DNA of 64,000 bases from an uncultured Clostridia bacterium (GTDB lineage: Bacteria; Bacillota; Clostridia; Oscillospirales; Ruminococcaceae): positions 62,001 through 126,000 of the forward strand of contig CANQWC010000001.1 in the NCBI GenBank assembly GCA_947627455.1. Reading direction: 5' to 3'. Positions 51,465 to 60,705 of the stretch are shown one piece after another (position 1 is the first letter of the stretch; each line of letters opens with the position of its first letter). The position numbers and the translations under genes were made by a program. Under the pieces are notes generated by a model that ran no database searches, was not told where the DNA came from, and was given only the letters and a program-made list of their open reading frames with translations.

Positions 51465-52664
51465 ATGGGAATCTACGAAGAACTCAAAGAGCGCGGGCTT
51501 ATCGCGCAGGTGACTGACGAGCCGCTTATTCGCGAGCTTATCAACAACGGCAAGGCGACATTCTACATCGGGTTTGACTGCACCGCAGACAGCCTTACGG
51601 CGGGGCATTTCATGGCCCTGACGCTTATGAAGCGCCTGCAAATGGCGGGGAACAAACCAATCGCGCTTATCGGCGGCGGAACGACCATGATCGGCGACCC
51701 GTCGGGGAGAAGCGATATGAGAAAGATGCTTACCCGCGAGGACATCGACCACAACGCCGAATGCTTCAAGAAGCAGATGTCTCGCTTCATCGAATTCGGC
51801 GAGGGCAAGGCGCTGATGGTCAACAACGCCGACTGGCTCTTGAATCTCAATTATGTCGATCTTCTGCGCGAGGTCGGGGCGTGCTTCTCGGTGAACAACA
51901 TGCTCCGCGCCGAGTGCTATAAGCAGAGAATGGAGAAGGGCCTGTCATTCCTTGAATTCAACTACATGATAATGCAGTCCTACGACTTCTATTATCTCTT
52001 TAAAAATTACAACTGCAACCTCCAGTTCGGCGGCGACGATCAGTGGTCGAATATGCTCGGCGGCACCGAGCTTATCCGCAAAAAGCTCGGAAAAGACGCC
52101 TCGGCGATGACGATAACTCTTCTCACCGACTCGAACGGCATGAAGATGGGCAAGACCGCTGGCAACGCGGTATGGCTTGACCCGAACAAGACCCCGCCTT
52201 ACGATTTCTTCCAGTATTGGAGAAACGTCGGGGACGCCGACGTTATGAAGTGCATAAAGATGCTCACATTCCTGCCTCTTGATGAGATTCACAAGATGGA
52301 GAAGTGGGAGGGCAGCGAGCTCAACAAGGCGAAGGAGATACTCGCCTATGAGCTTACAAAGCTTGTTCACGGCGAAGACGAGGCAAACAAGGCTCTTGAA
52401 GCCGCGCGGGCTGTTTTCGGCGGCTCGGGTTCGAGCGAGAATATGCCCACCGCTGAGTTTGACAGCGCCGAGATCGGCGTTATCGACGCTCTTGTCGGCG
52501 CGGGGCTTGCGCCATCGAGGGGAGAGGCCAGAAGGCTTGTCCGGCAGGGCGGCGTGAGCGTTGACGACGTAAAGATCAGCGACCCCAATCAGAAGATAGA
52601 TATTTCGGGCGGCGCTATCCTCAAAAAGGGCAAAAAACAGTTTGTCAAGCTTGTTCTCAGATGA
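51465..52664 (+). CDS. tyrS: Tyrosyl-tRNA synthetase
   Basis: 399 residues. Class I synthetase charging tRNA-Tyr. FDCTADSLTAGHFM carries the HIGH-like motif (AGHF, about 46-49), KMGKTAGN is the KMSKS-like loop (about 227-234), and a C-terminal S4 RNA-binding domain (about 335-399) has PSRGEARRLVRQGGVSVDD. ATG 51465 has GAGGAG 8 nt upstream. It is controlled by the T-box above. Confidence 0.97.
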   Translation: MGIYEELKERGLIAQVTDEPLIRELINNGKATFYIGFDCTADSLTAGHFMALTLMKRLQMAGNKPIALIGGGTTMIGDPSGRSDMRKMLTREDIDHNAECFKKQMSRFIEFGEGKALMVNNADWLLNLNYVDLLREVGACFSVNNMLRAECYKQRMEKGLSFLEFNYMIMQSYDFYYLFKNYNCNLQFGGDDQWSNMLGGTELIRKKLGKDASAMTITLLTDSNGMKMGKTAGNAVWLDPNKTPPYDFFQYWRNVGDADVMKCIKMLTFLPLDEIHKMEKWEGSELNKAKEILAYELTKLVHGEDEANKALEAARAVFGGSGSSENMPTAEFDSAEIGVIDALVGAGLAPSRGEARRLVRQGGVSVDDVKISDPNQKIDISGGAILKKGKKQFVKLVLR

Positions 52665-52670
52665 TTTTCG

Positions 52671-52703
52671 GCCCCTGTTCCTTTTCGGCGCAGGGGCTGT
52701 TAA
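52671..52703 (+). terminator. Terminator of tyrS
   Basis: GCCCCTG (52671-52677) pairs with CAGGGGC (52691-52697), followed by TGTTAAAATT. Good stem, weak U tract. Confidence 0.6.
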
Positions 52704-52736
52704 AATTATTAAATTTTACATATTGCGTTTTTGCTC

Positions 52737-52765
52737 TTGAAATATATCCGCAAATATGGTACAAT
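52737..52765 (+). promoter_or_regulatory. Sigma-A promoter of the GHL10 gene pair
   Basis: TTGAAA (52737-52742), a 17-nt spacer and TACAAT (52760-52765), 31 nt before the start. Confidence 0.78.
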
Positions 52766-52796
52766 ACTACAGATAGTATATTTGGGGAGGTGCGCG

Positions 52797-54578
52797 ATGA
52801 AGCTTTTCAAGAGATTTATTTGCCTTGCTTTGTGTCTTGCGATGCTCACCTCCTGTGCCCATCGGGAAGAGGAGAGGCAGAACGACCTCCCGAAAACCGT
52901 TACGGTCGAGACTTTCGGCACCGTCGCGCCGATGACCGAGACTGCACCGCCCGAGACGATAAATACAGATAAATTCATTTTTTCAGATACACCAGAAACC
53001 ACCGCAACCTCAGAAAGAACCGCTCCCGCCTCCGAAAAAACCGAGCCGATAGCCTCATCGGAAGCCGAGACAGAGCCCTCTCAAGAGGAGAGCGGCATTG
53101 AAATTTCGCCCGCGAGCGGCGTGATGGTCGCTAATTCAAGCGTAAATGTCCGCGAAGAACCCGACCCAGACAGCGACCGCGTCGGCCACCTTGACAAGGG
53201 CGATGAGGTAAACATCACGGGCATAGCCTCGAACGGCTGGGTGAGAGTGGTTTTCAAGGGCGGCGAGTATTTCGTGAACGGAAACTATCTATCGCAAAGA
53301 GGGGAGACCGAAGCGACAGAAGCGACCACCGCCGAGACATCGGCCGAAAAAACCGAAAAGCCCGAGACATCGGCGCCCGAGACCGAGGTCATCACCGAGA
53401 CTACTACCGAGCCTGTCACCGAGCCGCCCGAGACCGAATATATCGAGGAAAACCTAAATGTTCTGACCCAGAGAAACAGGTATACCGCGCTCAATTATTC
53501 CGAGCAGAAGGCGGTCTGGTTTGCATATCTCGACATCGACGGAATGCTCGCGAACGCCGACGCTCAAAGCTTTGAGGCGAGCATTTCAAAGGCTTTTGAC
53601 GAGGTCGTTTCGATGGGCTGCAACACCGTTTATGTACATGTGCGCTCCTTCGGAGATTCATATTATTACTCGGCGTATTATCCCTTTACCGCCGCATATT
53701 CCGACACCCTCGGCGTTATCGCGCCCTTTGACCCCCTCGAAATAATGATTTCGGCGGCTCATTCAAGGGGGCTGTCTTTCCATGCGTGGATAAACCCGAT
53801 GAGAACGACCTCGAAGGACCGCTATGCCGAGATGCCCGCGAATTATACCCTCAAGAAGTGGTATGACTCCGACGCGACGAACGGAACATTCATGGTCTAC
53901 GACCGCGACACGGGCTTTTATTGGCTGAGCCCCGCTTATCCCGCCGTTCGCGAGCTGATATGCAACGGCGTGGCCGAGATCGTTTCAAATTACGACGTCG
54001 ACGGCATTCACATCGACGATTATTTCTATCCGACTACTTCGTCGTCATTTGACAAGGCGGCTTTTGAGGCTTCGGGCGCGTCAGACCGCTCGGCGTGGCG
54101 CCGCAGCGTTGTAAACACCCTTGTGAGGGAGATCTACTCGACGGTTAAATCCTGCAACTCAACGGTTTTGTTCGGGGTATCGCCTCAGGGGAACATCGAC
54201 AACAACCTCACGAGCCTTTATGCCGATGTCGAGACATGGTGCTCGACCTACGGCTATCTCGATTATATCGTGCCGCAGATTTATTACGGCTTCAACGACC
54301 GATTGGCTTTCGACGCCGCCGCAGAGCGCTGGCAGTCGCTTGTTACGCTGCCGAATATCTCTCTTATATGCGGCATCGCGGCATATAAAGTCGGCGTGAA
54401 CAGCGAGTGGTCAAGCGGCTCGATTCTTTCAAAACAAACCGATTATATCGGCGGAATGAACGGTTACAGCGGGGTGGCATATTATCGCCACGGTTCGCTT
54501 TTCGGCTCGGCAAGCTCATCGGAAAAGCTCATGCAAAAGGAGTTTCCGCAGCTTATAAAATCCGTCTCCGCGTTCTAA
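52797..54578 (+). CDS. SH3-GHL10 family cell-wall lipoprotein
   Basis: 593 residues. Lipobox LTSC (Cys 20); an acidic Ser/Thr-rich spacer; an SH3b-like domain (about 107-166, SSVNVREEPDPDSDRVGHL); a Thr/Glu-rich linker (168-218); then a GHL10 (DUF187) TIM-barrel-like domain (about 225-560) with WFAYLDIDGML, AWINPMRT and DGIHIDDYFYP. GHL10 proteins are predicted glycan hydrolases or peptidoglycan binders. ATG 52797 follows GGGGAGG. It is followed 22 nt later by a second GHL10 gene. Confidence 0.85.
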   Translation: MKLFKRFICLALCLAMLTSCAHREEERQNDLPKTVTVETFGTVAPMTETAPPETINTDKFIFSDTPETTATSERTAPASEKTEPIASSEAETEPSQEESGIEISPASGVMVANSSVNVREEPDPDSDRVGHLDKGDEVNITGIASNGWVRVVFKGGEYFVNGNYLSQRGETEATEATTAETSAEKTEKPETSAPETEVITETTTEPVTEPPETEYIEENLNVLTQRNRYTALNYSEQKAVWFAYLDIDGMLANADAQSFEASISKAFDEVVSMGCNTVYVHVRSFGDSYYYSAYYPFTAAYSDTLGVIAPFDPLEIMISAAHSRGLSFHAWINPMRTTSKDRYAEMPANYTLKKWYDSDATNGTFMVYDRDTGFYWLSPAYPAVRELICNGVAEIVSNYDVDGIHIDDYFYPTTSSSFDKAAFEASGASDRSAWRRSVVNTLVREIYSTVKSCNSTVLFGVSPQGNIDNNLTSLYADVETWCSTYGYLDYIVPQIYYGFNDRLAFDAAAERWQSLVTLPNISLICGIAAYKVGVNSEWSSGSILSKQTDYIGGMNGYSGVAYYRHGSLFGSASSSEKLMQKEFPQLIKSVSAF

Positions 54579-54599
54579 TATATTAAGACAGAGGTTTAT

Positions 54600-57491
54600 A
54601 TGAAAAAGTTTTTATCCGTTTTTCTGGCGATGCTTATATGCCTGCTGACGGCTGCCGACTGCGGCTTTATCGGCCCGACGGCCCTTTTTGCCGACGATGA
54701 GGCCGCCGACATCGGCGAGGGCGTTTTGGCTTTTCCCGACAGAATGAAAGGCTCGGTAATAACCGTCGGAAGCGATTTCTTCACCGACCCGAGCCAAAGC
54801 GCCGCGACTACTCAGGCCGAGATCGATGAGATTCTGTCCGATTTTGAGCAGTTCGGGCTCGACACCGTTATTATAAACACATCTCACGACGGGAATATCT
54901 ATTACGAGATAGATCAGCAGCTTTTCACAAACGGCTCGCCGCTGACCATGCTTATCGACTCTGCGGTATCGCGGAATTTCTTCATCTACATAAGCTTCGA
55001 CCTCGGCGACGCGGTGAAAGCCTCCGACGCCGACGGCGTCGGCAGAAAGATCGACCACCTTGCCTACTGCGTTCATAGGCTCACGAGCAAATATCTCATC
55101 GACGGAATAATTTTGCAGGACTACTATTCCGAAAAGAACGAAGAGTCGTATTCCGACTACCGCGCCTCGGGCTCGGGAATAGGCTATGAAAACTGGCTCA
55201 GGGAGAGCAACGCTTATATATTCGGCCTTGTGAGCAAGGCGATCAGGGCGACAAACAACTCGATAGCGGTCGGAATTTCCCTCGACGACGTGTGGATGAA
55301 CGACGACAGCGATTCGCGGGGCTCTGACACCAAGGGCGATTTCGAGGCTTTGGCCGACGGCTATTCCGACACAAGGCAGTATGTCCTTGACGGGCTCGTC
55401 GATTTCATGATAGTATACTGCTACGGCGGTCTCGCGAGCACCGAGCTCAGCTTTGAAGAGGTCGCCTCGTGGTGGAACGGTATAGCCGCCGAGGCGGGAA
55501 TACCGATGTTCATTAAACACGCCAACGCCCGCGTGAGCTCGTCTGACAGCAAGTGGGCGGTCGACCAGATACCGAAGCAGCTTGTCGAGTGCGAGAATTA
55601 TTCCTCGTACCGCGGCAGCATTTTCGAGTCGTATGAACAGCTTAAGTCCGACAAGGTCAGCACCGATGCCATCACGAGATATTTCGAGGGCAACCTCAAC
55701 ATAAACGCGCTGTATAAACAGCTCAAGATGGTCTTACCTCAAAAGACCGACTACACGACCTATGAGCCGACAGTGACCTTCCAAGGCTCGTTTGATGAGA
55801 ACTTCCCCGTTTACTTCATGGGCGAGCAGATAACCCTCAACGAAGCGGGAAACTTCTACTTTGTTGAAGACCTCGACGTCGGCGAGAACTACTTCACCTT
55901 CAAGAACAAGGCAGACACCGTCAAGTACCGAATCTTCCGAAAAGTAAAGGTCTTGCAGAGCGTTGAACCCGCCGAGGGCAACACGATGTATGTCGAGGGA
56001 ATGACGCGAATCGCGGTCGATGTCATCGCGTATAAGGGCTCGTCGGTAAAGGCGACACTCAACGGCGAGTCTATCAAGCTTGTCGAGGACGAGATACGCT
56101 CGGACGACCTCGACTCGAACACGAATTATATCCACTTCACGGGCTACTTCACCGCGCCCGAGGGCATTATCGGCGAGGAGCAGGACCTCGGCGAGATATC
56201 GATAAGCGGTGTTTATGACGACATAAGCCGTGAAACCGCCTCGGGTTCAAGGGTCATCGTCAACGCTGTTCCCGAGCGCGCTGAGGCCGCGTCGCTCATC
56301 AGGATAAAGAACGACAACACCCTCACATATGACTACTATACTACCGACAACGTCGCGAACCCGACTTCGCCGAGGCTGCCCGCGGGCACAATCGACGTTC
56401 TGGTCAACGAGGTCACATATAATGCCTCTTCTGAGGGCGTCACCCAGAGCATTACCTACTACCTCACCGCCTCGGGCCTGAGAATCAGGGCGAAGGACTG
56501 CGAGCTTGTCGACGGCTATACCGTTGTCAACAACAGCGCGGTATTCGCGGGAAGCTATGTCAGCGGAAACGACACCGTTGTGAACATCAAGCTCGACTAT
56601 CAGACGCCGTTCACGATATCCTATTCGCCGCTGAGCTATGACAACCCGTCGTCGGGCTCATACCTCGTCAACAACTTCAACCCCGACTATGTTCTTGTCA
56701 CGTTCGACTATGTCTCCGACTTCTCGGGCACGCCGAGCTTCTCGGGCGGGCTGTTCTCTTCGGGCGAGTGGGGAACCGTCAACGTCGGCGGCGAGCAGAA
56801 GCTTCAGCTCAAGCTTAAGCTTTCAAGAAGCGGCGTGTTCATGGGCTACTCCGCGAAGTATGACGGCTCGGGCGGCCTGTCGCTGATATTCAACGGCTAC
56901 AACTCCTCGCTCTACGGCACCACGATAGTTGTCGACCCGGGGCACGGCTATAATACCTCGGCTTCAAGCATCGACCCGGGCGCCGTCGGCCATGTCGTCG
57001 AGCAGAAGATAAACCTTGAGATTTCAAAGAAGCTCACCTCAGCGCTTCAGAACGCGGGTGCGACGGTATACATGCTTCCGACCGACACGACCTATATAAG
57101 CGTCTACGACCGCTCGGAGTATGCAAGAAGATACAGCCCCGATATCTACATCGCTATCCACTGCAATTCGGTGGAGGACGGCGAGGGCGTCAGGGGAGTT
57201 GAAGCCTACTACTTCACCCCGTTCAGCCAGCCGCTTGCTGCGCTTGTCAGCAGCAAGATGGCGAGATATTACGAACGAAACGTCTACGGCGACGGCAAAA
57301 ACCGTGACCGCGGCGCCAAATATAACTACTTCGCGGTTACTCTTGAACAGGAGTTCGCCTCAATACTTGTCGAGTGCGGGTTTGTCACCGACTATAAAGA
57401 GGCGATGGCGATGAACGACTCGGGCAACCAAAGCGGCCTTGCCGATGCGATTGTCGACGCTGTTTCTGAGTACCTCGCAAGAGCAAGATAG
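54600..57491 (+). CDS. GHL10 domain fused to N-acetylmuramoyl-L-alanine amidase
   Basis: 963 residues. A signal peptide (about 1-31) is followed by a GHL10-like domain (about 48-370, MKGSVITVGSDFF onward, DGIILQDYYSE), about 400 residues of beta-rich domains, and a C-terminal Amidase_3 domain (775-963). Zinc and catalytic residues are His782 in DPGHG, Glu801, His854 in IAIHCNS and Glu925 in VECGF. The amidase removes stem peptides from peptidoglycan. Both domains act on the wall, so this is a two-headed wall enzyme or a wall-anchored amidase. Confidence 0.9.
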   Translation: MKKFLSVFLAMLICLLTAADCGFIGPTALFADDEAADIGEGVLAFPDRMKGSVITVGSDFFTDPSQSAATTQAEIDEILSDFEQFGLDTVIINTSHDGNIYYEIDQQLFTNGSPLTMLIDSAVSRNFFIYISFDLGDAVKASDADGVGRKIDHLAYCVHRLTSKYLIDGIILQDYYSEKNEESYSDYRASGSGIGYENWLRESNAYIFGLVSKAIRATNNSIAVGISLDDVWMNDDSDSRGSDTKGDFEALADGYSDTRQYVLDGLVDFMIVYCYGGLASTELSFEEVASWWNGIAAEAGIPMFIKHANARVSSSDSKWAVDQIPKQLVECENYSSYRGSIFESYEQLKSDKVSTDAITRYFEGNLNINALYKQLKMVLPQKTDYTTYEPTVTFQGSFDENFPVYFMGEQITLNEAGNFYFVEDLDVGENYFTFKNKADTVKYRIFRKVKVLQSVEPAEGNTMYVEGMTRIAVDVIAYKGSSVKATLNGESIKLVEDEIRSDDLDSNTNYIHFTGYFTAPEGIIGEEQDLGEISISGVYDDISRETASGSRVIVNAVPERAEAASLIRIKNDNTLTYDYYTTDNVANPTSPRLPAGTIDVLVNEVTYNASSEGVTQSITYYLTASGLRIRAKDCELVDGYTVVNNSAVFAGSYVSGNDTVVNIKLDYQTPFTISYSPLSYDNPSSGSYLVNNFNPDYVLVTFDYVSDFSGTPSFSGGLFSSGEWGTVNVGGEQKLQLKLKLSRSGVFMGYSAKYDGSGGLSLIFNGYNSSLYGTTIVVDPGHGYNTSASSIDPGAVGHVVEQKINLEISKKLTSALQNAGATVYMLPTDTTYISVYDRSEYARRYSPDIYIAIHCNSVEDGEGVRGVEAYYFTPFSQPLAALVSSKMARYYERNVYGDGKNRDRGAKYNYFAVTLEQEFASILVECGFVTDYKEAMAMNDSGNQSGLADAIVDAVSEYLARAR

Positions 57492-57501
57492 GAGGATAAA
57501 C

Positions 57502-58350
57502 GTGTATAAAATTCTTGAAAAGCGGGAGCTCAACGGTCAGGTCACTCTCATGGTGATCGACGCGCCGCTGATAGCGAAAAAGGCCCTTGCGGGTCAGTTC
57601 ATAATCTTCCGCACCGATGAAAAGGGCGAGCGCGTGCCGCTCACCATCGCCGACTATGACCGCGATAAGGGGACAATAACTATTATTTTCCAGAAGGTCG
57701 GCCGCTCGACGATGATGCTCGGCGAGTTCAACGAGGGCGATTCAATCCTCGATGTCGTCGGCCCTCTCGGCGTTCCGACGGAGATATCCGAGGGCGCGAA
57801 AAAGGTCGCGGTGATCGGCGGGGGCGTCGGCTGCGCGATCGCTTACCCCCAGGCCAAGGCCCTTTTTAACGCGGGCGTCGAGGTCGACGTCATCGCGGGG
57901 TTCAGGAGCAAGGATATAGTTATTTTAGAGGACGAGATGCGCGCCGTCAGCACTAATCTTTACATCACCACCGACGACGGCAGCTACGGCGCAAAGGGGT
58001 TTGTCACCAACAAGCTTCAGGAGCTCATCGACGCGGGAAACAAATATGACTGCGTTATCGCGATTGGCCCCGTGCCGATGATGAAATTTGTATGCGCGGT
58101 CACAAAGCCCTACGGCATCAAGACGATCGTCTCGCTCAACCCGATAATGATCGACGGCACGGGAATGTGCGGCGGGTGCAGGGTCAGGGTCGGCGGAGAG
58201 ATAAAATATGCCTGCGTCGACGGGCCCGATTTTGACGGCCATCAGGTCGATTTTGACGAGCTCATGCACCGCAACTCGGCTTACAGAGATATCGAGCAGC
58301 ACGACCGCGAGCATGTTTGCAGAATAACGGGAGGTGTCAGAAATGCCTAA
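57502..58350 (+). CDS. nfnA: NADH-dependent ferredoxin:NADP oxidoreductase subunit A (NfnA-like)
   Basis: 282 residues. FAD/NAD-binding reductase with a C-terminal [2Fe-2S] site: GGGVGCAIAYPQAKAL in the NAD region, then GMCGGCRVRVGGEIKYACVDGPDFDGH. In Clostridia NfnAB couples NADH and reduced ferredoxin to NADPH by electron bifurcation. The similar PyrK and GltA-associated proteins are possible alternatives. GTG 57502 has AGGAGG 7 nt upstream. It overlaps nfnB by 8 nt. Confidence 0.88.
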   Translation: MYKILEKRELNGQVTLMVIDAPLIAKKALAGQFIIFRTDEKGERVPLTIADYDRDKGTITIIFQKVGRSTMMLGEFNEGDSILDVVGPLGVPTEISEGAKKVAVIGGGVGCAIAYPQAKALFNAGVEVDVIAGFRSKDIVILEDEMRAVSTNLYITTDDGSYGAKGFVTNKLQELIDAGNKYDCVIAIGPVPMMKFVCAVTKPYGIKTIVSLNPIMIDGTGMCGGCRVRVGGEIKYACVDGPDFDGHQVDFDELMHRNSAYRDIEQHDREHVCRITGGVRNA

Positions 58351-59725
58351 TATGCAGCTTGAAAAGACCCCTGTTCACGAGCAGGAGCCGAAGGTCAGGG
58401 CGAGAAACTTTGAAGAGGTCTCCTCCTGCTATACCGACAGCGAGGCGCTCAACGAGGCCAACCGCTGCCTTAATTGCAAGAATAAGCCCTGCGTCAGCGG
58501 CTGCCCCGTCGGGGTGAGAATTCCCGAATTCATCGAGAAAATCCGAGAGGGCGATATCTCGGCGGCCTATGACATCATCAAGACCACAAACGGCCTGCCT
58601 GCGGTATGCGGGCGCGTATGCCCGCAGGAAAGCCAGTGCGAATCGAAGTGTGTTCGCGGCATAAAGGGCGAGCCTGTCGGCATCGGCAGACTTGAAAGGT
58701 ACTGCGCCGATTATATGGCCGATAAGGCCGCCGAGCCCGAAAAGCCCGCCTCAAACGGCCACAAAGTCGCGATAGTCGGCTCGGGGCCGTCGGGGCTCTC
58801 CTGCGCCTCAGACCTTGCAAAGCTCGGCTATGAGGTCACTGTTTTCGAGGCGTTCCACACCGCGGGCGGCGTGCTTATGTACGGCATACCCGAGTTCAGG
58901 CTTCCGAAGGCCATCGTTCAGCGCGAGATTGACGGGCTTCGCAAGCTCGGCGTCGAGATAAAAACCGACATGGTCATCGGCAAAATTCTTTCGGTCGATG
59001 AGCTTTTCGCCAACGGCTATGAGGCGGTGTTCATCGGCACGGGCGCGGGCCTGCCGAATTTCATGGGCATCTCGGGCGAATCGCTTGTCGGGGTATACTC
59101 CGCGAACGAATACCTCACCCGAACCAACCTTATGAAAGCCTATCTTGACGACTACGACACGCCGATAAACCGCTCAAAGGCGATTGCTGTCGTCGGCGGC
59201 GGAAACGTCGCGATGGACGCCGCAAGATCCGCCTTGAGGCTCGGCGCGGATAAGGTCTACATAGTTTACCGCCGCTCTGCCGATGAAATGCCCGCCCGCC
59301 GCGAGGAAGTTCATCACGCGGTTGAAGAGGGCATAGAGTTTAAATATCTCACCAACCCCGTTGAAATTCTCGGCGACGAAAGCGGAAAGGTCAGGGGTAT
59401 AAAATGCCTTAAGATGGAGCTCACCGAGCCCGATCAGAGCGGAAGAAGAGGCGTCAGACCGATCGAAAATTCCGAGTTTGAGATTGAGGTCGACGCGGTT
59501 ATCATGGCGATCGGCACCTCGCCCAACCCGCTTATCCGCTCGACGACCCCTGGGCTTGAAACCAACCGCAGGGGCTGCTTTGTCGTCGATGAGAATATGC
59601 TTACTTCGCGCAAGGGCGTTTACGCGGGCGGCGACGCCGTCACGGGCGCGGCGACGGTAATTTTGGCGATGGGCGCGGGAAAGAGCGCCGCAAAGGCCAT
59701 CGACGAATACATCAGGTCGGTATGA
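58343..59725 (+). CDS. nfnB: NfnB-like / GltD-type NADPH oxidoreductase
   Basis: 460 residues. N-terminal [4Fe-4S] cysteines in RCLNCKNKPCVSGCPVG and CGRVCPQESQCESKC, FAD-binding GSGPSGLSCASDLAKLG, and NADP-binding GGGNVAMDAARSALRLG. It shares the fold of the glutamate synthase small subunit; direct pairing with nfnA makes NfnB the better reading. ATG 58343 is 6 nt after GGAGGT and is preferred to GTG 58334. Confidence 0.9.
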   Translation: MPNMQLEKTPVHEQEPKVRARNFEEVSSCYTDSEALNEANRCLNCKNKPCVSGCPVGVRIPEFIEKIREGDISAAYDIIKTTNGLPAVCGRVCPQESQCESKCVRGIKGEPVGIGRLERYCADYMADKAAEPEKPASNGHKVAIVGSGPSGLSCASDLAKLGYEVTVFEAFHTAGGVLMYGIPEFRLPKAIVQREIDGLRKLGVEIKTDMVIGKILSVDELFANGYEAVFIGTGAGLPNFMGISGESLVGVYSANEYLTRTNLMKAYLDDYDTPINRSKAIAVVGGGNVAMDAARSALRLGADKVYIVYRRSADEMPARREEVHHAVEEGIEFKYLTNPVEILGDESGKVRGIKCLKMELTEPDQSGRRGVRPIENSEFEIEVDAVIMAIGTSPNPLIRSTTPGLETNRRGCFVVDENMLTSRKGVYAGGDAVTGAATVILAMGAGKSAAKAIDEYIRSV

Positions 59726-59739
59726 TTTTCAGATTTTTG

Positions 59740-59768
59740 TTGCAAAATTTTTCCGATTGTGATATACT
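59740..59768 (+). promoter_or_regulatory. Sigma-A promoter of yajC
   Basis: TTGCAA (59740-59745), a 17-nt spacer ending in an extended -10 TGA, and TATACT (59763-59768). The spacer shares TTTTTCCGATTGTG with the yicC promoter. Confidence 0.8.
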
Positions 59769-59799
59769 TATCTGAGACTTAAAAACGGAGGAAATTAAA

Positions 59800-60210
59800 A
59801 TGCTTTCATTATTAACCACAATCGCAACTGCGGCGCCCGCCTCAGCAGGGGGGACTCTTTACCCCTTCATCTTCATGATAATAATGCTCGTGGTCCTTTA
59901 CTTCATCATGATAAGGCCCCAGCGCAAAAAAGAAAAGGCCGACGCCGAGATGCGCAAGAACGTTCAGGTCGGCGATGAGATCGAGACAATCGGCGGCATC
60001 GTCGGAATCATCACCAAGGTCGAGGATCAGACCGTTGTCATCGAGACCAGCTCGGACCGCTGCAAAATGAGGATCAAGAAATGGGCGATCTCTCAGAACG
60101 TCTCCGCCACCGAAGAGGCCAAGAAGGCCGAGGCCGCAAAGGCTGCCGAAAAGGCCGAGAAGAAGTCAAAGAAGCCCGCTGATGAGGATAAACCCATCGA
60201 AAAGGACTGA
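59800..60210 (+). CDS. yajC: Preprotein translocase subunit YajC
   Basis: 136 residues. One membrane helix (about 20-40, PFIFMIIMLVVLYFIMIRPQ) followed by the family motif RPQRKKEK and a cytoplasmic domain with VGDEIETIGGIVG. The Lys/Ala/Glu-rich tail is longer than in E. coli. YajC is an accessory part of the Sec translocon. AGGAGG-like site upstream; ends at a strong terminator. Confidence 0.92.
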   Translation: MLSLLTTIATAAPASAGGTLYPFIFMIIMLVVLYFIMIRPQRKKEKADAEMRKNVQVGDEIETIGGIVGIITKVEDQTVVIETSSDRCKMRIKKWAISQNVSATEEAKKAEAAKAAEKAEKKSKKPADEDKPIEKD

Positions 60211-60227
60211 TTCGATTCTAAAAGCCC

Positions 60228-60272
60228 AAGCCCCCGAATATCGTTTAACAAAACGGTGTTCGGGGGCTTTTT
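60228..60272 (+). terminator. Terminator of yajC
   Basis: AAGCCCCCGAA (60228-60238) pairs with TTCGGGGGCTT (60259-60269), followed by TTT. Its right arm reaches to 3 nt before the next ATG. Confidence 0.85.
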
Positions 60273-60653
60273 ATGTCTGATTTTGCTTCGGCGGTCTCAA
60301 AGGGGCTGCTGTTTTCTCTTTTGGTGATGCTTCTTCTGTCCGCGGCGGTCGGCGCTGTCGGTGTTTTTGTCGATATCTCCGACGCCGCTGTCGGGCTTTT
60401 GGGCGTGGTGATTCTCGGCGCGGCGGCATATTCTGCGGGAATGTTCTCAACCCGCCTGAAGCGCTCGATGGGCCTTTTGCAGGGATTTGTCTGCGGCGCG
60501 GTTCTCTTTTTGTCGGCGATGATATTAAGCATAGCATTCTCCGAGTTCAGCTTTTCCGAGATGACCGCGATAAAGGCGGCGGTGAGCGTAATCTGCGGGG
60601 TTATAGGCGGGGTGAGGGGAGTCAATGTCAAATTGACGGGCAAAAGTCATTAA
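60273..60653 (+). CDS. TIGR04086-family membrane protein
   Basis: 126 residues with four hydrophobic segments (about 10-32, 38-56, 66-84 and 96-115), the pattern of the TIGR04086 membrane family, often found next to yajC in Clostridia. Function unknown. The ATG directly follows the yajC terminator, so the G-run of the terminator arm is the only possible ribosome site. Confidence 0.75.
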   Translation: MSDFASAVSKGLLFSLLVMLLLSAAVGAVGVFVDISDAAVGLLGVVILGAAAYSAGMFSTRLKRSMGLLQGFVCGAVLFLSAMILSIAFSEFSFSEMTAIKAAVSVICGVIGGVRGVNVKLTGKSH

Positions 60654-60676
60654 CCCCGCCCGCCGAGCATAGAAAT
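60646..60676 (+). promoter_or_regulatory. Candidate sigma-E promoter of the spoIIIA operon
   Basis: GTCATTA (60646-60652), 15 nt, then CATAGAAAT (60668-60676) resembles the sigma-E consensus GTCATAT-N14/15-CATACAAT, with three differences in all. It lies 30 nt before spoIIIAA, which is sigma-E dependent in B. subtilis. Confidence 0.55.
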
Positions 60677-60705
60677 ATACAAAGGACAAGTCAAAGGAGA
60701 AAATT

